From assembly GCF_946479975.1 (NCBI RefSeq), contig NZ_CAMLIX010000275.1:1-5860 (forward strand): 5,860 nt of DNA, in the 5' to 3' direction. The translations under genes and the position numbers were made by a program. Shown piece by piece: positions 1 to 5,860 of this stretch. The notes under the pieces are model-generated. The model was not told the origin of the DNA, ran no database searches, and saw only the letters and a list, made by a program, of their open reading frames with translations. Within the stretch, counting starts at the first letter, position 1, and each line of letters begins with the position of its first letter. Origin of the DNA: an uncultured Flavobacterium sp. (GTDB taxonomy: Bacteria > Bacteroidota > Bacteroidia > Flavobacteriales > Flavobacteriaceae).

Positions 1-345
1 GCATGATCCGCAAGGTGGAATAGGAGCAGTAGTTTGATTTGTGTCTGAAGCTGCTGTAATTGCCATTTTTAAGATTTTGGCTTCTGGATAAGCGCTTCCT
101 GCATAAAAAATAGCGGTTCGTTCTGCACAAAGTCCAGACGGATAAGCCGCATTTTCTTGGTTCGAACCTGAAATAATTTTTCCGTTGTCTAAAAGTAAAG
201 CCGCACCAACTCTAAAATTTGAATAAGGAGCGTACGCTTTTTTTCTAATTTCGATAGCTTGATTCATTAAATCTTGAATTTCGGTCGAAAGTTCACCTAG
301 ATTCTCATAAACTGTAAATGAAGTTGTAATATTTATTTCTTTCAT
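1..345 (-). CDS. cdd: Cytidine deaminase, N-terminal 115 residues (3' end outside window)
   Basis: This enzyme hydrolytically deaminates cytidine and deoxycytidine to uridine and deoxyuridine in the cytoplasm, for pyrimidine salvage. The visible 115 residues hold nearly all of the zinc active site. Asn62 and Glu64 lie in a GSNQENAAY segment that corresponds to the ribose-binding part of the family. The CAE motif gives zinc ligand Cys73 and catalytic Glu75 (CAERTAIF). PCGSC gives zinc ligands Cys112 and Cys115, the last residue being the codon at the window edge. The AYAPYSNFRVGAALL block (37-51) is also typical. The ATG at 345 adds about 18 residues before the point where Bacillus-type enzymes begin; from memory this extension is usual in Bacteroidota Cdd proteins of about 160 residues, so roughly 45 residues are missing here. 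No Shine-Dalgarno is visible. The gene lies 77 bases downstream of porV on the same strand, with a terminator hairpin between them. The function is very secure; the start is probable. Confidence 0.96.
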   Translation of the reverse strand, partial: MKEINITTSFTVYENLGELSTEIQDLMNQAIEIRKKAYAPYSNFRVGAALLLDNGKIISGSNQENAAYPSGLCAERTAIFYAGSAYPEAKILKMAITAASDTNQTTAPIPPCGSC

Positions 346-358
346 TTGATTTTAAGGG

Positions 359-397
359 AAAAAAAATCCAAATTCCTGAAATGCCGGAATTTGGATT
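359..397 (-). terminator. Factor-independent terminator after porV
   Basis: A perfect 12-bp inverted repeat has arms at 365-376 (AATCCAAATTCC) and 386-397 (GGAATTTGGATT) with a 9-base loop. On the minus strand it is followed directly by eight T residues, of which the last two stem bases are the first two (plus-strand A359-A366). It starts 25 bases after the porV stop codon, as expected for the end of a porU-porV transcript. On the plus strand it is followed by a broken T-rich stretch (401-413), so it might also stop transcription in that direction, but no plus-strand gene needs it. The T-run ends only 13 bases before the cdd start codon. Confidence 0.85.
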
Positions 398-422
398 AAG
401 TTGTTTTTATTTTATGCTGTTT

Positions 423-1628
423 TTAATACGTTTCGTATTTATCTCCAAAGTTAAACGTTAAAGAGAAACGAAGTGTATTTTCTAACGGGTTTTTTATTTT
501 TGAAGCCGAGAATAAGTAAGATACATCAATTTTCATAATGTTGTACTTAAATCCAGCACCTAATGAAAAGAATTGTTTTGCACCTTTTTCAGGACTTTCG
601 TGATAATAGCCTAAACGCATAGCAAATGCATCTTGGTACATATATTCTGCTGCAAGGCTATAAGTTACTTCTTTCATTTCTTCTTTAAATCCGCCGGGAG
701 CGTCTCCAAAAGATTTAAATATTCCAGAAACCCAGCCAGTATCTCTGTATTTTTGATAAGCGGCGTCTGTAGCTTGCTGTGCAGAAATATCTTCAGGATC
801 TAGGAAATCCCCATCTCCATTTCCATCAACGGCACCTTGAATACCTGGAGGAGTTGGGACTAAAAGTTTAGTAAGTTCAGCACTTACTGCTAGTTTGTTA
901 TAATCATCAAAAATAAATTCAAATCCACCTCCCGCTCTTAAATTTGCAGGTAAGAAATTAGAGCTTAAATCGTCTCTGTCGTAGCTGATTTTTGGACCTA
1001 AATTTTGAAGATTGATACCCGCTCTCCATCTTCCGTTGAAATTTTCATAAGCAATTTCTTCTGATTGATAGAATGCAGCAACATCAATAGCAAATGAACT
1101 TGCTGCTGATGCATCAACTTCTTCTGAAGCAACTTTTAAATTTGAGTTTATAAAACGTGCGGCAACAGCCATAGAGAATTCTTCACTTAATTTTAGTGAG
1201 TAGGATCCATCTAGAGCAAATTCGTTAGGGTTCACTGTACGTACAGCTTCATTTGGATCTCCCGTATATCTTAACTCGATTCCTCCAAAACCAAAATAGC
1301 GAAAGCTACCCGCAAAGGCACTTCGGTCATTGATTTTGTTGTAATACGTAACCTGGCCAAGAGAAATGTCATTGGCAAGATCTGTTAAGTAAGGCGTGTA
1401 ACTGATTGAAAGACCTTGTGCGTCTTCTGCGAAAGCATACTTTGCAGGATTCCATTGCTGTGAGAATACGTCTGAAGAGGTGGCAACTCCTTGATCGCCT
1501 AAACCTGCTGCTCTAGCATCTGCTGCAACTAATAAAAAAGGAACTCCAGTTACTATTGGTCTTGATTCCTGAGCCTTTGAATTTAAAAAGGTAAAAAGGC
1601 AAATTAGTAAAATTGATAGTTTTTTCAT
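423..1628 (-). CDS. porV: Type IX secretion system outer-membrane beta-barrel protein PorV (LptO family)
   Basis: PorV is an outer-membrane beta-barrel of the T9SS. It caps the side opening of the SprA/Sov translocon, binds the C-terminal signal of cargo, and hands cargo to the PorU sortase complex (known from P. gingivalis and F. johnsoniae). The 401-residue protein starts with a signal peptide (residues 1 to about 19 or 20, KKLSILLICLF core, cleavage near KAQ-E). The family-typical N-terminal block ADARAAGLGDQGVATS (36-51) followed by WNPAKYAF (59-66) is present. Alternating hydrophobic strands run to the C-terminal strand at about 385-395 (TLRFSLTFNFG). Counting strands back from a periplasmic C-terminus puts the long loop at about 256-320 outside the cell. 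That loop contains VPTPP (257-261), an acidic EF-hand-like segment (268-279) and SFGDAPGGFKEE (306-317). The ATG at 1628 gives a proper signal peptide. The gene starts 41 bases after porU on the same strand and probably forms an operon with it, with an additional internal promoter. FadL-like transporters are the nearest alternative, but the porU context makes PorV nearly certain. Confidence 0.95.
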   Translation of the reverse strand: MKKLSILLICLFTFLNSKAQESRPIVTGVPFLLVAADARAAGLGDQGVATSSDVFSQQWNPAKYAFAEDAQGLSISYTPYLTDLANDISLGQVTYYNKINDRSAFAGSFRYFGFGGIELRYTGDPNEAVRTVNPNEFALDGSYSLKLSEEFSMAVAARFINSNLKVASEEVDASAASSFAIDVAAFYQSEEIAYENFNGRWRAGINLQNLGPKISYDRDDLSSNFLPANLRAGGGFEFIFDDYNKLAVSAELTKLLVPTPPGIQGAVDGNGDGDFLDPEDISAQQATDAAYQKYRDTGWVSGIFKSFGDAPGGFKEEMKEVTYSLAAEYMYQDAFAMRLGYYHESPEKGAKQFFSLGAGFKYNIMKIDVSYLFSASKIKNPLENTLRFSLTFNFGDKYETY

Positions 1629-1654
1629 TTAAGGGACTAATGTTTTTGGTGGTG

Positions 1655-1683
1655 CAAATATATGTAATATTATAGGATGACAA
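1655..1683 (-). promoter_or_regulatory. Candidate Bacteroidota-type promoter for porV
   Basis: On the minus strand TTG (1683-1681) is followed by an 18-base spacer and TATATTTG (1662-1655). This is an exact match to the Bacteroidota TAnnTTTG -7 element, and the spacing fits the TTG/TAnnTTTG pattern reported for Flavobacterium. The TTG lies inside the last codons of porU. The -7 box sits in the 41-base intergenic gap and ends 26 bases before the porV ATG, which predicts a leader of roughly 20 bases. Such boxes occur by chance in AT-rich DNA, but the position and the paired -33 element strengthen the call. Confidence 0.55.
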
Positions 1684-4600
1684 GCTTTTCGTATTTTTCT
1701 GCTTTTTTATTGGTCAAATTTGATTTTACAGTAAGTTTATAAATGTATACTCCTTTTCCTATTCTGTCTCCAAAATCGTCTTTTCCGTCCCATGTAATTT
1801 CTCTCGATAGAAATCCCTCTGTTGTTATCGTTTGATTTTTTGTCCAGACTACTTTTCCTGTTATCGTCATTACCTGTACCTGTACCTCTAAAGGTTCATA
1901 AGGTCTGTTGTGAGAAAACCAAAACTGTGTATAAGTTGAAAAAGGATTAGGATAGTTAAGAACATGTGATAATGTTAATGATTCGTCTCCAACAACGGTA
2001 AATTGAATCTCGCTTGTAACGGGATTATTGTAAACGTCCCAAGCTGTAAAACTTATTGTATGTAATCCCGGAGCTAAATTTCTAAAAGGAAAACGTAAGT
2101 TTCCGTTCGTATAATCGTCTAGTTTTGTCTGATAATAATCATTCAAAATATAAGGATTGCTTACATCTCCATCTAAAATTGCAACAATATCATGACCGAT
2201 TCCGCTTGCTGTGTTAATTCCATTTTCGTCTTCTAGAAACGCTAAAAGAAAGGGAGATTCGTTTGTAATACCTCCAGACACAAAAGTTTCATCATTCATA
2301 TATAACTTAACTTTAGGGCTAATATTGTCTTGAGGTGCATTTTCATTAATTCCGCCAATTTTTATAGTATTATTGTAGCCAGTTTGGTTTTCTAAAGCCG
2401 AATTTTTCTTCGCATAAAAACTGATTTTTCCGTTGTCAACAGGAATTCGGATATCTCTCGGAACAACAAAACTAAATTCGAATTGACCATTAGTAACCGA
2501 CGCATTTCCTCTAAAAATAGTTTCCCCTAAAGTTTTAAACTGCATAGGCGGACTGAAACCGTCATTGTTTAAGGTTGAATTTGTTATCATTTTGTCGAAA
2601 ATAGCCGTAGCTAATTCTCCGTTATAATTACTTAAAAGAATATTGTTTTCATCTGTTATTTCTCCCGAAATTTTAATTTTAGATAACGATTTAAAGTCGG
2701 GTATAGGTTGTGAAACTGCAATGTCATTTATTTTTGTAAGGTTAATTCTTGGTTTAGGAATTGCCAGCATCAACGCAGGATCACCTATATAAGTAACTAC
2801 ATTACTTCCAGAGCTCGGATTTTCATTTTTAGAAATTCGAAGTGATTCGGCGATGCTGTTATATTGATTGGAACCGTATGAAAGAAGATTTTTACTTAAA
2901 GTCTCATTAAATCCTTCGCCATTTATTTTGCCAATTTCTCGAGTTGTGGTCAGCATTGAAATGGCGCCTCCTTTAGGATTCCAAAAAACATATTCTCCTG
3001 CAGTTGGTCGTGCAGGGTCGTCAAATCTTGAAAATTCGCATGTAATAGTGATGAATAAAGGATATTTATACTGATTATTTAAATTTTGACCATCTGATTT
3101 TTCCCAGATTCTCTCGCTTGCCAGTCCATCTTCTCCTCCATGTCCTAAATAATTAAAAACTAAAGCACCTTTTTCAAAAGCGTTAAAAAAGTCTGTTCTT
3201 GCTTTCGGATATCTTGCACCGCCTGCAGATGCTTCTTGCGTATAAGCGTCCAAAAATATTTTTTCGATATTAAAAAAGGGTTTTTCAGCAGTAATTAAAT
3301 CCGCCAATGTATTTTGGTGCGCTTGCAAAGTTTCATCTCCAGGGGTATCTGAATCATCACTTATTAAAACAAAATTATTTCTCCAATTTCCGTACGACTT
3401 CACATCGTGATATTCTAACACTTTATTTACCATTTCCTGAGCCTGAGCATTGTCTGAAACGAGCATACGCCCAACTGCAATGTCAATTCCGTCAAAAGGG
3501 TAGGAGATAATTCCTTCGTTCGAATCCATTAGTCCATAAAAATCATCAGTTGCAAAACCGGCTTCACCAACATTCGTGCTGATCAGAGATTGATATATAG
3601 GTACAATATTGCTGTTATTTGGTATGCGGTCTTTGTAATCGAATGATGCGTCGCCAAAAAGATTTAAATATTTTATTTTTTTATCTGATGAAGAAGCGTT
3701 TTCGTAAATGTATTTAATGAAATTTCTAATTCCTGCGATATCTTGTTTTCCAGAAGAAAATTCTTGATAGATGTTTTCAAGTGCAACCACTTTTACATTT
3801 AAATTTGAATTATTTCGGTGAAAAGAAGCTAATCGTTCTGCTTGAGAAGCTAGCGATTTTGGCATCACAATTACATAATCTATGTCTTGAATAGCATTTT
3901 GGCTGTTTCTAAAAATCGTTCCTTTCAAGTTTTGATTTGCAATTTTAGACTGATTTTCTTTTAAAGGAGCATAATAATCAGAAGCATCAATTGCAATATA
4001 TTTTCTAACTTCTCCTAAGTTGGCTTTGAAGCTAAAACTGGCCTGATTTGCATTTTCAATTTTTGATACATTATATAGGTCTGTAATATCCCAAATTTGT
4101 GAAATTCCGGCAGCGTTTCCAATAGTATAATTTGCAACTCCAGCTAAGGAACCCGCATTGTTATATTGAAAAAGAAATTGTTTTCCTGTTCCCAGCAGTT
4201 TTCGCTTTGCGATAATATTAATATAATCTAGATATCCTCTTGATCCTGGAACACCGTTATTATTATAGGTAAGTTTGATTTTGATGTTGTCGGTTCCTGT
4301 AAATGTTGTGTTGGGATCTAAGCTTCGGCTGTAATATTTGGTTTCTGAATTGGCAGCTAACGAAGGGAAATTCATAGTTCCCAAATTCTGACCGTTAGCA
4401 GTAACTGAAAATGAAGTGCTCGTAAAGGCGGCAGAAGCTGTTACAATTTCAAGTTTTACGGGCACGGTAGTTTCTAGATTTGGAAAACTAAAAGTAAATT
4501 CTTGTTCTTGATTAATGTCAAATGATTCTCCAAGCCATTGACGCCCCAAATGAACGATATTGGTCTGGTCGATTTCATGAAATTGATAGTCATCAAACGT

Positions 4601-5506
4601 GTTTAGTTCTACTGTGCTGTTTGCAGTGGGCTGAATAAAGTTTGAAATTCTCTTTCCGTCTCCGCCAGAAACGGTAATGTAATAATAGGATTTGGAATCG
4701 TATAAATTTAGATTTGTCTGGCTTTCAGAGTTCCAGTTTTCAACTCCTTCGGCATAAAACAGAATGTAATCTTCATTGTTAAAAGCTCCGTCACTTTCTC
4801 CAATTACCTGAATTGCATTTTCTGTTAAATCTTCTGGATAATAGGCGCTGTTAGCCAAAGGAAGCATTCTTCCTCCATTTCCATATATTTTTATTCTTCG
4901 AGGATCAACTTTAGAAGGATCAAATCCGAGACTTTGTAAAAACGACTTAGTAACCTTATAAACTCCTGATTTTTGAATATAGAATCGATACCAATCTCCA
5001 GAAGCTAATACAGAATTGGAAATTGCGGCTGTTTTTTGAAAAATTGAGCTGCTGGCATTTCTAGCTGTAGAATTGCTGATAGAGTAAGAAAAAGATTTGA
5101 TTCGTTTAAAGCCATTTCCGTCCTTTATAATAGGGTTTAAAAAGAGAAATGTCTGCTTTATATCACGTGCATTTGTGATTATTAAGGATTCATTTGGCTT
5201 TTGCGGGATGTTTTCGACTGCCAAATCTCCTAAGTCTGTCCTCGAAATAGACTCATAAACAACGTTATTAATTTGTACTGCACTACCGTTTGATACGTTA
5301 GAGAGTTTTAAATTTTCTAATAATGTTATGTTTTTTTTAGTCATATCGAAGCGGAAACCGCTTCCTGTAAAGTAGGGGATTATGATTTTATTTTCGCTGT
5401 AATTTGCCTCTTTTTTGCCCTGCCAATTGACTGTTATATCCCCATTTAACTGAGAAAATGCAAGAATCGGAATTAGAAAAAGAGAGATGAAAATGAGCTG
5501 TTTCAT
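1670..5506 (-). CDS. porU: Type IX secretion system sortase PorU (gingipain-like C25 peptidase with C-terminal T9SS domain)
   Basis: PorU is the cell-surface cysteine protease/transpeptidase of the T9SS. It removes the CTD from secreted cargo and joins cargo to an anchor (A-LPS in P. gingivalis; the anchor here is unknown), held at the outer membrane by PorV. The 1278 residues include a signal peptide (1 to about 18, cleavage near AFS-Q), a beta-rich N-terminal region (about 20-540), and the C25 catalytic domain (about 543-914). The catalytic His789 is in NYLGHGG and Cys823 in ITCEFSRFDD; their 34-residue spacing is close to gingipain RgpB (33). Other conserved-looking blocks are LNLFGDASFDY (614-624), DIAVGRMLVS (675-684) and YIGDPALML (906-914). 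Ig-like beta segments follow (about 920-1170). Residues 1176-1278 form a T9SS type A CTD-like tail with YPNPF (1185-1189), WDGKDDFG (1239-1246), GVYIYKL (1252-1258) and a KLVIL end. The protein is somewhat longer than P. gingivalis PorU (about 1160 residues from memory). No active-site loss or frameshift is seen. The ATG at 5506 opens the signal peptide. It lies upstream of porV and divergent from gldJ. Confidence 0.96.
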   Translation of the reverse strand: MKQLIFISLFLIPILAFSQLNGDITVNWQGKKEANYSENKIIIPYFTGSGFRFDMTKKNITLLENLKLSNVSNGSAVQINNVVYESISRTDLGDLAVENIPQKPNESLIITNARDIKQTFLFLNPIIKDGNGFKRIKSFSYSISNSTARNASSSIFQKTAAISNSVLASGDWYRFYIQKSGVYKVTKSFLQSLGFDPSKVDPRRIKIYGNGGRMLPLANSAYYPEDLTENAIQVIGESDGAFNNEDYILFYAEGVENWNSESQTNLNLYDSKSYYYITVSGGDGKRISNFIQPTANSTVELNTFDDYQFHEIDQTNIVHLGRQWLGESFDINQEQEFTFSFPNLETTVPVKLEIVTASAAFTSTSFSVTANGQNLGTMNFPSLAANSETKYYSRSLDPNTTFTGTDNIKIKLTYNNNGVPGSRGYLDYINIIAKRKLLGTGKQFLFQYNNAGSLAGVANYTIGNAAGISQIWDITDLYNVSKIENANQASFSFKANLGEVRKYIAIDASDYYAPLKENQSKIANQNLKGTIFRNSQNAIQDIDYVIVMPKSLASQAERLASFHRNNSNLNVKVVALENIYQEFSSGKQDIAGIRNFIKYIYENASSSDKKIKYLNLFGDASFDYKDRIPNNSNIVPIYQSLISTNVGEAGFATDDFYGLMDSNEGIISYPFDGIDIAVGRMLVSDNAQAQEMVNKVLEYHDVKSYGNWRNNFVLISDDSDTPGDETLQAHQNTLADLITAEKPFFNIEKIFLDAYTQEASAGGARYPKARTDFFNAFEKGALVFNYLGHGGEDGLASERIWEKSDGQNLNNQYKYPLFITITCEFSRFDDPARPTAGEYVFWNPKGGAISMLTTTREIGKINGEGFNETLSKNLLSYGSNQYNSIAESLRISKNENPSSGSNVVTYIGDPALMLAIPKPRINLTKINDIAVSQPIPDFKSLSKIKISGEITDENNILLSNYNGELATAIFDKMITNSTLNNDGFSPPMQFKTLGETIFRGNASVTNGQFEFSFVVPRDIRIPVDNGKISFYAKKNSALENQTGYNNTIKIGGINENAPQDNISPKVKLYMNDETFVSGGITNESPFLLAFLEDENGINTASGIGHDIVAILDGDVSNPYILNDYYQTKLDDYTNGNLRFPFRNLAPGLHTISFTAWDVYNNPVTSEIQFTVVGDESLTLSHVLNYPNPFSTYTQFWFSHNRPYEPLEVQVQVMTITGKVVWTKNQTITTEGFLSREITWDGKDDFGDRIGKGVYIYKLTVKSNLTNKKAEKYEKLVIL

Positions 5507-5589
5507 TGGTTTAAAAAGCGAAATTTAATTAAAAAATAATTAGTAAGTAAAAATATAGTATTTCATGTTACAGTAAATAATAAAAAGTA

Positions 5590-5597
5590 TATTTTTG
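5590..5597 (+). promoter_or_regulatory. Candidate gldJ -7 element (upstream)
   Basis: TATTTTTG matches the Bacteroidota TAnnTTTG -7 element exactly. The -33 position is weak: only GTTA at 5567-5570 stands at the expected distance. If used, it would give gldJ a leader of roughly 110 bases. It is a single-box match in AT-rich DNA, so confidence is modest. Confidence 0.35.
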
Positions 5598-5660
5598 CGT
5601 TCGTAACTAAAGGTTATTTTTCTGGTAAAAAACAGCTGAATAAAATTATTAGAACAGATG

Positions 5661-5689
5661 TTGCCAATTAAATGTTAATTATTATATTG
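5661..5689 (+). promoter_or_regulatory. Candidate gldJ promoter (proximal)
   Basis: TTG (5661-5663), a 19-base spacer and TATATTG (5683-5689) resemble the Bacteroidota promoter with one T missing from TAnnTTTG. Its position would give a leader of about 20 bases before the gldJ start. The spacer contains the perfect dyad AATTAA-ATG-TTAATT (5666-5680). It competes with the upstream -7 box at 5590 as the gldJ promoter; the sequence alone does not decide. Confidence 0.3.
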
Positions 5690-5714
5690 CAGCACCTAAA
5701 TTTATCACCTAAGA

Positions 5715-5860
5715 ATGAGTATGAAAGTAAACAAAATTGTAGTCTTGCAGTTAATGATGTCAATTGTATTGATGTTGGGCACGGCTAGTTGTAGCAAAAA
5801 ATCTAGTTCCACTCACGCTTCTAGAGCAACTGGCTGGGATGTAGATAGTCAGAATGGAAC
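5715..5860 (+). CDS. gldJ: Gliding motility/T9SS lipoprotein GldJ, N-terminal 48 residues (3' end outside window)
   Basis: GldJ is an outer-membrane lipoprotein facing the periplasm that gliding motility and the T9SS need in F. johnsoniae, where it also stabilises GldK; the full protein is about 560 residues and related to formylglycine-generating-enzyme (FGE-sulfatase) domains. Only the lipoprotein signal and a short stretch are visible. A Met-Ser-Met-Lys start leads into a hydrophobic core (about 8-22), then GTASC with Cys26 as the lipidated residue, then SKKSSS and a Gly-Trp-Asp region (40-42). The lipobox has Thr at -3, where Leu is usual. Two in-frame ATGs, at 5715 and 5721, are equally possible starts and differ by two residues; I chose the first. 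Neither has a Shine-Dalgarno, and both have A at -3. The identification rests on strong resemblance of the signal region to remembered GldJ sequences plus the divergent porU-porV context, since the catalytic-like domain is not in view. Confidence 0.87.
   Translation, partial: MSMKVNKIVVLQLMMSIVLMLGTASCSKKSSSTHASRATGWDVDSQNG

Larger units (their letters stand above)
5507..5714. promoter_or_regulatory. Divergent porU/gldJ intergenic region
   Basis: This 208-base, strongly AT-rich segment separates the leftward porU from the rightward gldJ, so it should carry the promoters of both. No open reading frame, RNA gene or strong GC-containing hairpin is visible. Rightward candidates are listed separately. 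For porU the best minus-strand match is TAAATTTC (5527-5520), one base off TAnnTTTG, with no convincing -33 partner and only 13 bases before the start codon, so I do not call a porU promoter. Confidence 0.6.

Noticed and set aside
1871..1888. Three tandem copies of a TACCTG-like hexamer
   Set aside because: It encodes the alternating Val-Gln beta-strand (EVQVQV, residues 1207-1212) of the PorU C-terminal domain. The protein pattern explains it and it is too short for a meaningful repeat.
2868..3074. 68-codon plus-strand open frame opposite porU
   Set aside because: It lies wholly antisense to the conserved catalytic region of PorU (it covers the catalytic Cys codon at 3038-3040). Its product has no recognisable family, and no promoter or ribosome site is evident. 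It is a shadow frame.
3307..3510. 67-codon plus-strand open frame opposite porU
   Set aside because: It is antisense to the conserved C25 domain, shows no family resemblance, and has the composition expected from reading porU backwards.
5520..5527. Minus-strand TAAATTTC as a porU -7 element
   Set aside because: It is one mismatch from TAnnTTTG, has no clear -33 partner, and would leave a leader of under 10 bases, so the evidence is too weak to call it a promoter.
5528..5543. AT-only inverted repeat TAATT-AAAAAAT-AATTA
   Set aside because: The stem is only 5 bp of A/T pairs, expected by chance in such AT-rich DNA, and there is no T-run placement that would suit a terminator for either flanking gene.
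1..5860. A novel defence, mobile or biosynthetic system in the window
   Set aside because: All four genes are conserved core T9SS/gliding or salvage genes in a known order. There are no transposase, integrase, repeat array, tRNA or composition breaks that would mark accessory DNA.

Overview
The window looks like a chromosomal segment of a gliding member of the Bacteroidota, most likely the genus Flavobacterium. The DNA is AT-rich. The genes belong to the Bacteroidota-only type IX secretion system (T9SS) and gliding machinery. Starts lack Shine-Dalgarno sequences, and promoter-like sites fit the Bacteroidota pattern (TTG, spacer, TAnnTTTG) rather than the E. coli one. The gene set and order (cdd, porV, porU, then divergent gldJ) match what I recall of Flavobacterium johnsoniae. 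The genus call rests on that memory and on protein resemblance, not on a search.

Layout: three genes run leftward and one runs rightward. Bases 1-345 (minus) hold the first 115 residues of cytidine deaminase, which runs off the left edge. Bases 423-1628 (minus) encode PorV, an outer-membrane beta-barrel. Bases 1670-5506 (minus) encode PorU, the gingipain-like (C25) T9SS sortase. A 208-base AT-rich divergent intergenic region (5507-5714) separates porU from the start of gldJ on the plus strand, a gliding/T9SS lipoprotein that runs off the right edge. There is no other gap longer than about 80 bases.

How the parts work together (established for Porphyromonas gingivalis and F. johnsoniae, inferred here): cargo proteins with a C-terminal domain (CTD) cross the outer membrane through the SprA/Sov translocon. 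PorV binds the CTD and carries cargo to PorU at the cell surface. PorU cleaves the CTD and joins the cargo to an anchor. GldJ belongs to the periplasmic, outer-membrane-tethered part that couples the secretion/gliding motor to the outer membrane. Cytidine deaminase is a nucleotide-salvage enzyme with no obvious role in secretion.

Regulatory reading: a strong factor-independent terminator sits between porV and cdd. A near-consensus Bacteroidota promoter overlaps the 3' end of porU and could drive porV separately. The divergent region has two candidate gldJ promoters. I found no mobile element, CRISPR array, RNA gene or clearly new system. The points most worth a second look are an EF-hand-like acidic loop in PorV, the internal porV promoter, and the terminator lying almost on top of the cdd start.
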